DNA of 40,000 nucleotides from Paulinella micropora (taxonomy: Eukaryota > Cercozoa > Imbricatea > Euglyphida > Paulinellidae): positions 5,001-45,000 of the forward strand of contig WBZZ01005989.1 of assembly GCA_019918135.1 (NCBI GenBank), written 5' to 3'. Below, piece by piece: positions 9,847 to 18,800 of the stretch (position 1 is the first letter of the stretch; each line of letters starts with the position of its first letter). The translations under genes were made by a program, and so were the position numbers. Under the pieces are notes generated by a model. The model had not been told where the DNA came from and did no database searches. It was given only the letters and a program-made list of their open reading frames with translations.

Positions 9847-10248
9847 CATTTATGTATATACGGCTGTCTATCCGCAAAGTATAAAACAAGCCGTTAAAAT
9901 GTGTAAAACCAACATTAGACATATAGAAAAAAGTGTCCAACCCTTGTAAAAACCGACGAAGGTTTTCCAAAAATCAACCAACTAAGCACATTTAGAAAGA
10001 ATTAAGACATATTAAGCACATAGTCCATATTTTTACTACATAAAAATATATATAAACAAAGTTTATATGGACTATGTGCTTAATATGTCTTAATTCTTTC
10101 TAAATGTGCTTAGTTGGTTGATTTTTGGAAAACCTTCGTCGGTTTTTACAAGGGTTGGACACTTTTTTCTATATGTCTAATGTTGGTTTTACACATTTTA
10201 ACGGCTTGTTTTATACTTTGCGGATAGACAGCCGTATATACATAAATG
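9847..10248. repeat. perfect 184-bp inverted repeat (palindrome) with 34-nt loop
   Basis: Arms are 9847-10030 and 10065-10248; every position I compared pairs (coordinates sum to 20095), with loop 10031-10064. The arms carry the motif TGTCCAACC/GGTTGGACA. Left of it is a (TA)n microsatellite, right of it a G-rich run containing the small hairpin GTTTCAAC-GAA-GTTGAAAC. The 42-codon frames seen in both arms are mirror images and need not be genes. Perfect identity implies recent formation or gene conversion. It lies between the decayed left and intact right viral blocks. Confidence 0.93.
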
Positions 10249-10306
10249 ACCATAGGGGGGAAGGGGGGGCGGGTTTCAACGAAGTTGAAACGGGGGGGTT
10301 GGGGGG

Positions 10307-10609
10307 TTAAAAATCAAGTGTCTTTAAAAATTCAATGTCAGGATTAGTGCTGGCTAACACATTGCTCACATTATGTTTCTTTTTGTAGTATTCCCTTCTG
10401 TATTCATTTATTATTGCTCTATTGCTGTCTAAATATTTCCTTTGTTGTTGCTGTATTTTGTCTTTATTTCTCTTGTAATATTCCCTTCGGTATTCATTTA
10501 TTTTGTCTCTATTCTTCTCCACATACCTCTTTTGTTTTTCTTTTATTTTCTCTGGATGTTTCTCCTTATACTTTTTTCGGTATCGTTGCTGTTTTGTATC
10601 GGTATCCAT
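10307..10609 (-). CDS. small basic Lys-rich protein (family member 2)
   Basis: 100 residues, ATG at 10609 after an AT-rich leader ending TATATACA. The protein contains repeated units of the type YYKRNKDKIQ..., INEYRREYYKKK, with the YYxKNKxxI core also present in the proteins at 7519 and 11092, so three related copies lie within 4 kb. Strongly basic and predicted helical, with no Cys. The C-terminal 20 residues (STNPDIEFLKTLDF) are not repeat-like. A nucleic-acid-binding structural role is an inference from charge. Confidence 0.65.
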   Translation of the reverse strand: MDTDTKQQRYRKKYKEKHPEKIKEKQKRYVEKNRDKINEYRREYYKRNKDKIQQQQRKYLDSNRAIINEYRREYYKKKHNVSNVLASTNPDIEFLKTLDF

Positions 10610-10614
10610 TGTAT

Positions 10615-10945
10615 ATACTATATACCGCTTATGTTTAACATAAATATACTATATACCACTTAATGTATGAGCACGGGAGAGAGAGTTTTTATAAAATACC
10701 GCTTACTGCATAGTGGCCAACCCCTACGTTGGCCGTGTCCGACCTCAGTTTTTGAAGGTTGGACACTTTTTATTATGTTTTTTAAAGGATTTTATATATT
10801 ATTATTCTTACTATTAATACTTTTTTTACTTGTCCAAGGTGTCCAACCTTATATAAGAAAAATAAAAAAAAATATAGTCTCTACTAAAATAGTATAGACT
10901 ATATAAAAGGGTTTCGGCTCCCAAGGCCAAAGGTTGGACAGGGGG
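10615..10945. promoter_or_regulatory. cluster of short repeated motifs, iteron-like
   Basis: GGTTGGACA occurs at 10757-10765 and 10932-10940 and inverted at 10840-10848; it also lies in both arms of the neighbouring palindrome (9934-9942 and 10153-10161). A perfect hairpin GGCCAAC / GTTGGCC is at 10715-10734, and ATACYRCTTA-type motifs recur at about 10622, 10654 and 10697. Dense short repeats beside a palindrome resemble an origin or regulatory region; no experimental family is recognised. Confidence 0.45.
10667..10897 (+). CDS. possible small membrane protein
   Basis: 76 residues with one strong hydrophobic segment (FYILLFLLLILFLLVQGV) followed by a basic tail (RKIKKN). The frame overlaps the repeated-motif cluster, so the hydrophobic stretch may simply reflect TTA/CTT-rich DNA. 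No homologue is recognised. Small single-pass proteins are common in polinton-like viruses, but the evidence here is weak. Confidence 0.25.
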   Translation: MSTGERVFIKYRLLHSGQPLRWPCPTSVFEGWTLFIMFFKGFYILLFLLLILFLLVQGVQPYIRKIKKNIVSTKIV

Positions 10946-11091
10946 CAGGAAGATGAATTTTAATTAATCTCCATCTGCTCTCTCTCGTAGTCGTCCGACC
11001 TTTAGCCAACGTGTGGTGATGGAAATCCAGTGGAAATCCACACAAACAATTTTGATTTAAATAATTAAAACAATATAATTATATATATAAC

Positions 11092-11322
11092 ATGCCGAGA
11101 CAAAAGAAATATAACACGCCCGACGAACGGGTATTAATAAGGAGGGAAAAGGCGAGTGCTTACTTGAAGGCACACCCCGATAAGAACCGAGCAAATGCCA
11201 AGGCTTACTACCACAAAAATAAGGAAAAAATTAAGGCACAGCGGAAGGAGCGATACGAAAAACAAAAGGAAGAATTGATAAGTTTGAGGCGATTGCGGGA
11301 TAGTCTGGCGGTAAATATATAA
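11092..11322 (+). CDS. small basic Lys-rich protein (family member 3)
   Basis: 76 residues, ATG after the AT-rich leader ATTATATATATAAC. The core AYYHKNKEKIKAQRKERYEK matches the YYxKNKxxI pattern of the two neighbours on the minus strand. It ends LRRLRDSLAVNI, similar in position to the tail of family member 1 (LQRLVEGLNIAL), so these two are the closer pair. First of a plus-strand run leading to the primase-helicase. Function unknown. Confidence 0.68.
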   Translation: MPRQKKYNTPDERVLIRREKASAYLKAHPDKNRANAKAYYHKNKEKIKAQRKERYEKQKEELISLRRLRDSLAVNI

Positions 11323-11359
11323 ATTATTTTATATATAAGTATATCATGGTAGATATACT

Positions 11360-11905
11360 ATGGACACTAGACTGCTGATGACACGCCCATACTGGGCACA
11401 GGAAGATTTACAATTACACATTGATTACACGGAGGGAAATTATTTTTTAAATTTAATCAATGCTGTCCGTTTTGTTGCCCCCGACTGCCGATGTGACACT
11501 AATCACTGGCAGGTGGCACGTATGTTGAAAGGTGGCACAGAAGGTTGTTGTTGTTGCGGACACATAATTACAAAGAACTTCATAATCAAGCACAGAACGA
11601 GTGGTGCTGAGATGATTGTTGGCTCTTATTGTGTCAAGAGGTTTAATAATCGTAAAATGAATGAAGAGTTGTCGTTGCTAGTTAGACTTAACGACCCCAA
11701 TGTTAAATTTTGTAGCCACTGCGAAAGTAAAAGGGCGATTTCAAAAAATATAATAGCACGATACCCGAACAAGGACAAATACTACCACACGACATGTATG
11801 CGAAAGGCTTTTTACCAATGCTCCTTCTGTAATGCTTACAGAGGATATGAACCATGCGACTGCTACAATAAAATACGAAACAACACTCCCTTTTGGTTGC
11901 GGTGA
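11360..11905 (+). CDS. zinc-binding protein of unknown function
   Basis: 181 residues. Cys/His-rich: CRCDTNHW, then CCCCGHIITKNFIIKHRTSG followed by VGSYCVKRF, then CSHC...CMRKAFYQCSFCNA...CDC. The CxCGH...(I)GSxCxKRF arrangement resembles small zinc proteins found in phages and giant viruses, where it is annotated only as hypothetical. At least two zinc sites are likely. It lies 110 bp upstream of the primase-helicase on the same strand, behind its own AT-rich leader, so a role in replication or transcription is plausible but unproven. Confidence 0.6.
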   Translation: MDTRLLMTRPYWAQEDLQLHIDYTEGNYFLNLINAVRFVAPDCRCDTNHWQVARMLKGGTEGCCCCGHIITKNFIIKHRTSGAEMIVGSYCVKRFNNRKMNEELSLLVRLNDPNVKFCSHCESKRAISKNIIARYPNKDKYYHTTCMRKAFYQCSFCNAYRGYEPCDCYNKIRNNTPFWLR

Positions 11906-12014
11906 GTATATATAGAATATTTTAATTTCTTCTAAGGATAAGATAACATATGGGTATAGATATATAGAACAATTTAATTATTTTTCTATAAAAAAATCTG
12001 ACCACTGATATACA

Positions 12015-14459
12015 ATGACCGCCCCTATGTTGGACAATGGCAACTGGCACTGGAAACAGGAAGAAGCACTGGAGGGCAAAACGGCCGAAATCCTTATCAA
12101 ATGGGGCAATAAACAATTTACTACTTTACCAAACCAAGAAGACTTTATTGAATTGATTGAAAAAACACCCGAAGAACAAAAACAATTTTACGAAGTGTTG
12201 ATGGATGGTAAGCCACAGCGAATGTTTGCCGATTTGGACGGCGATAACTTGAGTATCTCGCGAGAGAAGATGTATGAACGATGGAACGATTTAATGGAAA
12301 ATGTATTTCAACTACTTGGTATGAAATACAACCCGAAAAAGGCCAAATACTTGGATGCTTGCAAGGGTGATAAGATGTCGTGCCACTTTTCATATGACAA
12401 CGGCTTCGTATTTGCTAACTGCGACACACAAAAAGAATTTTGGAAATTCGTGGAAACCATTATTGAAAAAAATTACACTGACCTCTGCTTTACCTTTGAA
12501 CGGCAGGATAAAAAAATTGAACTGCGAACCATTCTTGATATCTCCGTGTATAACAAGAACCGAGCATTTCGTACCATTTACTCTCACAAAGACGGGAGCG
12601 ATCGTGTGTTGCTTCCGTACTCTTATACACCAAAAACCAATACATTGAAACTATTACAAAATGTTGAAATTGATGATTACTTAATCATGCGACCCGACGA
12701 AACCTCATATTATAGTGTTAAACTGCCCGAATGCACTTCTCTGCGACGATACCAGCACATAACCATTGCCGAAGTTGAACAAATCATACTCAGCAAAGTG
12801 GCTAATGTGGATATAAAAGAGCAAAAGCAACGAATGTTTGTTTTAAAAACGAAAGGAGTGAGAAAATGTATCATAAATGGCGAGGAGAACCAAAGCGACA
12901 ACTGCTATGTTGTGTGGAAACGAGACGGGCTTTATTTCTACTGCCATGATACGGGTTGTGAAGGTAAAGGTGTGCGAATTCATGAATTTACTCCCGCAAT
13001 TGCTCACGATATCAACACTATTGATGACTTACGGCGACTTGGCAGTGAGTGTAAGACGATTGAAAAATTCAAAGATTTTCTAGAAACCGCTTTGGCATGG
13101 ATGAACAAATCATATTGTTTTGCTAACTTGGCAAAGCCAACCATAATTGAAGAATACATTGATGCTAGGGATAAAATGGTGTTTCGTTATAAAACAGAAA
13201 CGGCGATGGAGGCCTTCTTCAAAAACAAAAGAATAAAGACTAATCTTTCAAAGGAAGACTGGATAGCACTAGGCAAAAACCCCGCCACATTGAATGTTGT
13301 TGATTTATACAAAATGTGGAATACTCACCCGAAACGACGAGAGGTAAATGATATTATCTTTGACCCCAAGGCATACTTTGATGACAATAAAAAAGGGTTT
13401 TATAACTTATTCAAAGGATTTGCCGTCCCCGCCGACACATTGCACGATGTAAAATCATTTACTCCAGAAGAAGAGAAAAACGAGCCATTCTTTCAACATA
13501 TTTTTAACAGATGGTGCTTTTCAGACCAAAATGTCTATAAAAAGGTTTTAGATATGTTTGCACACATTTACCAAAAGCCGTGGGAGAAATTACATTTATC
13601 TTTGGTGCTAACCAGCACAGAACGAGCAGGAAAGGGGATTATCCTTGAAATATTCAAAGATATTATTGGTGGCGAATATTACTTTCAGCCCTCCGATGTG
13701 AAAGAAGTGTTAGGCGACTTCAATGCCCAACTAGCACGGGCTATAGTCGTATATATGGACGAAATGGTGTGGGGTGGTGATAAGGAACGAGCGGGCACTA
13801 TTAAGAAAATGGTATCCGAAAATACACTCACTCTCAAACAAAAATATTTACCAAATCTTACATTAGAAAATATCTTCTTCTTGGTGCTTGCTTCTAACGA
13901 AGAATGGGTTGTCCCCGCAGGAACAACGGAGCAACGATGGCTGGTATTGGAAGTATCGGACGAATTGGCACTAATGAAAGAAAACGAAAAAAGAAAAGTG
14001 ATTGCGGATATCCGTGCAATTGACCGACAGCGACTGGCGAAGTTTCTTGCCGAACGAGACCTTAGCACTTTTAACGATCGTGAGACGATATTAACAGGCG
14101 GACTACGGCAACAAAAAGTAAAAACATTATCTAAAATACGGAAGTGGTGGTTAGATTGTTTAAACGATGGCCATATTTCAAGCGGAATGCCAGAAATACA
14201 ATTTGGAGATGAAGTTTCAAAAGAAGTAATGTATGACATATATAAATCAAATATTAATGACCCTCATACTTCGCAGACAAGTTTCTGGATGCAAATGAAA
14301 AAACTGATCCCCGATGCAAGGGAAACAAAGAAAACCATAGGTGGAAGGAGACCAAGATTTATACAATTACCCTCTCTGGAAGAATGCCAGAACACATGGC
14401 GAACTATTTATGGCGACCAAGAATGGCGATTTAGCACACAGGACGACGACGATGAATAA
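12015..14459 (+). CDS. primase-superfamily 3 helicase fusion (D5-like)
   Basis: 814 residues. N-terminal archaeo-eukaryotic primase domain: catalytic acidic motif FADLDGD (D73, D75), SCHF near 122-125 (the S-H motif) and DISVYNKNRAFR at 175-186, typical of primases of large DNA viruses. A Cys/His patch (YCHDTGCEGKG) follows. The C-terminal superfamily 3 helicase has Walker A TSTERAGKG (G539, K540), Walker B VVYMDE (D582, E583), motif C FFLVLASNEEW and EQRWLVLEV as the Arg-containing end. Such fusions unwind and prime viral DNA in virophages, polinton-like viruses and NCLDVs. The gene is intact, in contrast to PolB. The leader is AT-rich (TTTAATTATTTTTCTATAAA), and a hairpin with a T run follows the stop. 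Confidence 0.92.
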   Translation: MTAPMLDNGNWHWKQEEALEGKTAEILIKWGNKQFTTLPNQEDFIELIEKTPEEQKQFYEVLMDGKPQRMFADLDGDNLSISREKMYERWNDLMENVFQLLGMKYNPKKAKYLDACKGDKMSCHFSYDNGFVFANCDTQKEFWKFVETIIEKNYTDLCFTFERQDKKIELRTILDISVYNKNRAFRTIYSHKDGSDRVLLPYSYTPKTNTLKLLQNVEIDDYLIMRPDETSYYSVKLPECTSLRRYQHITIAEVEQIILSKVANVDIKEQKQRMFVLKTKGVRKCIINGEENQSDNCYVVWKRDGLYFYCHDTGCEGKGVRIHEFTPAIAHDINTIDDLRRLGSECKTIEKFKDFLETALAWMNKSYCFANLAKPTIIEEYIDARDKMVFRYKTETAMEAFFKNKRIKTNLSKEDWIALGKNPATLNVVDLYKMWNTHPKRREVNDIIFDPKAYFDDNKKGFYNLFKGFAVPADTLHDVKSFTPEEEKNEPFFQHIFNRWCFSDQNVYKKVLDMFAHIYQKPWEKLHLSLVLTSTERAGKGIILEIFKDIIGGEYYFQPSDVKEVLGDFNAQLARAIVVYMDEMVWGGDKERAGTIKKMVSENTLTLKQKYLPNLTLENIFFLVLASNEEWVVPAGTTEQRWLVLEVSDELALMKENEKRKVIADIRAIDRQRLAKFLAERDLSTFNDRETILTGGLRQQKVKTLSKIRKWWLDCLNDGHISSGMPEIQFGDEVSKEVMYDIYKSNINDPHTSQTSFWMQMKKLIPDARETKKTIGGRRPRFIQLPSLEECQNTWRTIYGDQEWRFSTQDDDDE

Positions 14460-14464
14460 ACAAT

Positions 14465-14489
14465 AATACCAGTTGGTATTTTTTTTTTT
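14465..14489 (+). terminator. hairpin plus T run after the helicase gene
   Basis: AATACC at 14465-14470 pairs with GGTATT at 14475-14480 around AGTT, followed by a T run ending at 14489. It lies 6 nt after the helicase stop. It looks like an intrinsic-terminator-like or mimivirus-type polyadenylation hairpin; the mechanism is inferred. Confidence 0.55.
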
Positions 14490-14503
14490 CAATCTTATAT
14501 AGT

Positions 14504-15124
14504 ATGAGCACAAAGCAATTCTACCTTGACGAGATCGCCAAATGGGAGATTGATAGCAATGTTAAGAAACCGACCATTAAATGGACGAAACCCGACATTG
14601 TATCATTTTATGAACAATACAAATCCCGCGGTGGCGACAATGTAAAAGTAGAAATGCCGTCGGCCACTACACTGGAAAACATAGTTAGCAGTATGGCAGA
14701 GGAGGAAAGCACTCCATTCAAAACTGCGGATTTAGTAGAAACAGGCATTACGGAAATTAAGGCCAACGTGGGGGAAGAACTGGCAAAAAAAGAAACGGAA
14801 GCAAAAGAAGAGAAGAAAACACCGATTAAAGCAAAGCGGAATCCACCCGAGGGCGGGTATAGTTGCTATGAAATAATAACGGCACATTTGAAAGTATCCA
14901 AAGACCCGTTTAATTTCTTGTATATGAAAGTAGATGACCGCACCATAATGCAGGAGGATATGAAGAAATGGCACGAGAGTAGATACGGACATATACCGCC
15001 AGAGCAACGCCCCACTCTTAAATATGGTAAGTTAGATTATAAGACATTTTCCCGCGATGTCTTATCTCAACACGAGGGCAAACTCACGACACTAAAGGAT
15101 ATGTATGACAGGTTTCATGTGTAA
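14504..15124 (+). CDS. conserved unknown protein, duplicated in the element
   Basis: 206 residues with three parts: an N-terminal module containing KKPTIKWTKPDIVSFYEQYK; a charged linker with ITEIKANVGEELAKKE and Lys-rich sequence; and a C-terminal module (YSCYEIITAHLKVSKDPFNF...LTTLKDMYDRFHV). A broken copy of the first two parts is at 2546-3016, showing that the gene was duplicated within or between elements. I do not recognise a family. Its 3' end overlaps the convergent gene at 15115 by 10 bp. Transcription is expected from TATATAGT just before the ATG. Confidence 0.7.
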   Translation: MSTKQFYLDEIAKWEIDSNVKKPTIKWTKPDIVSFYEQYKSRGGDNVKVEMPSATTLENIVSSMAEEESTPFKTADLVETGITEIKANVGEELAKKETEAKEEKKTPIKAKRNPPEGGYSCYEIITAHLKVSKDPFNFLYMKVDDRTIMQEDMKKWHESRYGHIPPEQRPTLKYGKLDYKTFSRDVLSQHEGKLTTLKDMYDRFHV

Positions 15125-15744
15125 GAGGCAGTTAGTGCTATGTCTCTCATCACATCAATATTGAAATATGAAGGTTTGAAAGAGACATAATCCGCAGATG
15201 CCGTTTTGTAATATACTTCCAATGTTATTGGAGCATCCGCCGCATATGTTACCAGAGCATCATTGGTTGTATTATTTACAATTCTTATTGTTCTGTTATT
15301 AGTGGTGTCAGACGGGTTTGGACAAGTCATCTGCCATATCAAATTCATTTGAACTCCGTATCTTTGGATTAGCCACACACAATCAAAAGACTTATAATCA
15401 ATGGCGGTTGTATAATTTAGCACTTCGGTATAATAATCATATGTATTCGTGCCATCTGTGATATGAAACCAAAATTGAAAAGTGGCAATGCCAGTCGGAG
15501 CGGGTAAATTCAATGAACCACGAAATGATACATTAATGAAATAACCATATCCTAAACTTGATATTGTTTTGCTACCATATCCGCCCGTGCAGAGAGTGGT
15601 AAATGTGGAACTCGTCATCCATGACCTAAGGTCAAGACCAACATAAGCATTTTGAATGTTTCTTGTTAATGTCGGGGTAGCCACGACCGCGATAGTTTTT
15701 GTGTCAATAGATTGTTGCTCTTGCGAACGGCCAAATATATTCAT
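15115..15744 (-). CDS. beta-rich unknown protein, possible virion component
   Basis: 209 residues, rich in Thr, Asn, Tyr and beta-forming residues and low in charge (GIATFQFWFHITDGTNTYDY; NNRTIRIVNNTTNDALVTYA). The composition suits a jelly-roll-like or fibre-associated virion protein. The N-terminus (MNIFGRSQEQQSIDTKTIAV) is polar with no signal peptide. It is divergent from the long fibre gene, sharing a 67-bp bidirectional leader, and convergent with 14504 with a 10-bp overlap. Assignment as a minor capsid or fibre partner is inference from composition and neighbourhood. Confidence 0.6.
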   Translation of the reverse strand: MNIFGRSQEQQSIDTKTIAVVATPTLTRNIQNAYVGLDLRSWMTSSTFTTLCTGGYGSKTISSLGYGYFINVSFRGSLNLPAPTGIATFQFWFHITDGTNTYDYYTEVLNYTTAIDYKSFDCVWLIQRYGVQMNLIWQMTCPNPSDTTNNRTIRIVNNTTNDALVTYAADAPITLEVYYKTASADYVSFKPSYFNIDVMRDIALTASYT

Positions 15745-15811
15745 TTTTTTAAGACTAAATATATATCTATCTTATATTATAAGATTTATTATAAAATAAT
15801 AGAATTTAAAT
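15745..15811. promoter_or_regulatory. bidirectional AT-rich promoter region
   Basis: 67 bp between two divergent ATGs, nearly all A/T, with TATATAT and the imperfect palindrome ATCTTATATTATAAGAT. It must hold the start signals for both the 15115 gene (minus) and the fibre gene (plus). Confidence 0.5.
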
Positions 15812-18800
15812 ATGAACCATTTAGGAAATCCGTGGGCATATCACTATTACGGCTCTGTGATAATAGACGAGGATTTAGAAGTTGATGGAGTATTATACGG
15901 CGACCACATAGAAGCAAACTCAATACAAGCAAGGACGGACGACATAACAATATCGTCAAAAAATAATAACTCTTCTTTGTTGATATCTGACAGCGGTTAT
16001 GTGTCAATTAATAACGAATACGATTTGCCAATAGCGGACGGCACGGCTAATCAAATATTAAAAACGGACGGGCTCGGCAATACTTCATTTGCTACATTGA
16101 CTTCAAGTTATATAAGCGACTTTGAATTGGATAAATTAACGGATGTAGTCATAACAGGCACACCCACAAATAACCAACTACTCATTTATAGCACAGGACA
16201 ATGGCGCAATACAAACTCACCTTTTCTTAGATTGGATGGCCTCACTATGATGTTTGGAAATTTGAATATGGGAGGTTTTAATGTAGTAAATGTCGGTAAT
16301 GTTGATGGTATTGATGTTTCGGCTCTTGATAGTGCTGTGGTTAAATTAACGGGAGACCAAACCATAGCAGGAATTAAGACATTTAGCAGTATAATAAATG
16401 CCAGTGCGGGTATTGATATGAAAAGCCAAAGCATAACAAATGTTAATCTTGTTGATGGTATTGATGTTTCTGCCCTTGATACTTCGGTGGTAAAACTAAC
16501 AGGAGACCAAACAATAACAGGAAACAAAATATTTACTACTTATTTGGGTATAAAAGACTCAAATTCATTAAACACAGGGAGGCTGTTCTTCAACTATAAC
16601 AATAATATAGGTTCTATCTATTCAGCAGAGCCAAATGGAGCCACGGGCTATCCATTATCTTTTGTCGGCTCGTCCATACTTTTTGCTCCAACAACAGGGG
16701 GTGGGATAACATTAACGGGCAATGTTTTTAATTTTAACAGCACGACAGCAATCAGCGGACTGCCCGCACCATTATATGACGGCGATGCTTCAACAAAAGC
16801 ATATACCGATACGAAACTGGCAAAGGACGGCACAACGGCTATGACGGGCAGTTTAAATATGGGAGGATTTTCAATAACAAATGTAAATTTGGTTGATGGT
16901 GTTGATGTTTCTACTCTTGATACTTCTGTGGTTAAACTAACAGGAGACCAAACCATAGCAGGATCTAAGTCATTTAGTAATGAAATCAAAGCAAATGCGG
17001 GGATAACAACGACAACATTAACAACAACCGACAATGTGGTAGTAGGTGCAGGCAAAAGTGTTTTCATAAATAGAAGTGCTATTGCTAATAATAAACTTGT
17101 TTTATATGATAGCGGAACACCATCAACGACGGGATTTTATGGATTTGGTATTGCTAGTAATATATTGATTTATAATGTTAATGCTTCAACTGATAGTCAT
17201 ATATTTTACTATAGTGCTACAAATGAACTATTTAGAATTGCTAATGCTGGAATTACTGCTTCAAAGGCAATAACGGCAAATGCGGGAGTATCAACAACCA
17301 CATTAACGGCGAGTGGGGCGATAACAGCGAATGGCGGGCTAAATATGGGAAACCAAAGCATAACAAATGTTAATCTCGTTGATGGTGTTGATGTTTCTAC
17401 TCTTGATACTTCGGTGGTTAAACTAACAGGAGACCAAACCATAGCAGGGAATAAAAAATTTACTTCAACAATAGAAGTACGGGGTGCTACTGCTCCAACC
17501 GCTTTTGATGGTATCGGTATTGCCTTTGATACAGCGACAAATATAGGAATGATTGCCTCACAAAAAATAGCAACTGCGACTTGGTATCCGATACAAATAA
17601 CGGGTTCGTATGTTGAGTTATATTCTGGTAATAATGTAATTATAACCGCAACTGGCACTACACTATCTTTGAACAACAACAAGATAACAAACTTAGCCAC
17701 ACCATCAGCAACAACGGACGGGGCGAATAAAACGTATGTGGATACATTAGACGGGCAAAATGTGAAACTAACAGGAGACCAAACCATAACAGGAATTAAG
17801 ATATTTAATGGAAGTAGAAATGATGTAAAAGCACTGAATTTGTTAAGCCAAGCCGATTTTAATAATGTGGATATCATTAATGGCGGAAATATAACATATA
17901 ATGGGGCGAGGATATTAAACCAAAATGGAGGTGATATATTCTTTTCACAGACATCAGGAGATTATCAGTATTTCTTATTTACTTTAAATACGGCTTCAAG
18001 CGGAACCGCAGACCAACGAGGTTATGTATTCACGAATGTAGCATCTGATGTAAAAGGGGCGGGACTTTATGTTTCAAAACTTTTGGATAATAAAAGTGCT
18101 TCGTCTGACATTGTCCGTTTTAACAATGCTGGCGGTATGCGGTTTTATGGTGCCTTAGATATGAACTCAAACAATATAACAAATGGCGGAACAATAACGG
18201 GAACAACAATTACTTCAACCGCGGGTATATCAACAACGACATTGGCAACGAGCGATAAAATAACAACAGCATCAGGCAAACCAATAATCATAGGCAATAC
18301 AACGAAAGGAATAGGAACAACAGCGGGTTTAGAAATATATGGGACTTATAATAATAATACAACTGGAGCACATATACAAGCGATTACAACAGAAGATATA
18401 TATCCTACTTTTCAACTTCTTAATTTAGGCCACAATAACATAAATATGGCTTTTGATGCCTATGCTGATGCTGGCGGATGGAAATCAAGTTATGCGAGTT
18501 CAAACTTTTTAATGAATAAATTGGCTAACAAACTTAGATTTTTGTATGATAGCGGGAAAAGTGTGGGGGCTGCTGTTCCTTGGTCTGTGGCTCTGGAACT
18601 TGACACATCGGGCTTATTAACAACAAAGGCGATTACAGCAAGCGGATTAATAACGGCAAATGCGGGAATTACATACACAGGCACACTATCATCGGCATTA
18701 GCATCAACTAATGGGGCAAAAATAGCAATTCAAGGACAAACAGACGGGACGAATGCGAGAGGGATATTTGTATGGGATGCTACTGATTCAAACTGGGGGA

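Noticed and set aside
9847..10248. Two identical small genes in the palindrome arms
   Set aside because: The matching 42-codon frames are the necessary result of inverted duplication; one or both are unlikely to be coding, and no motif is seen.
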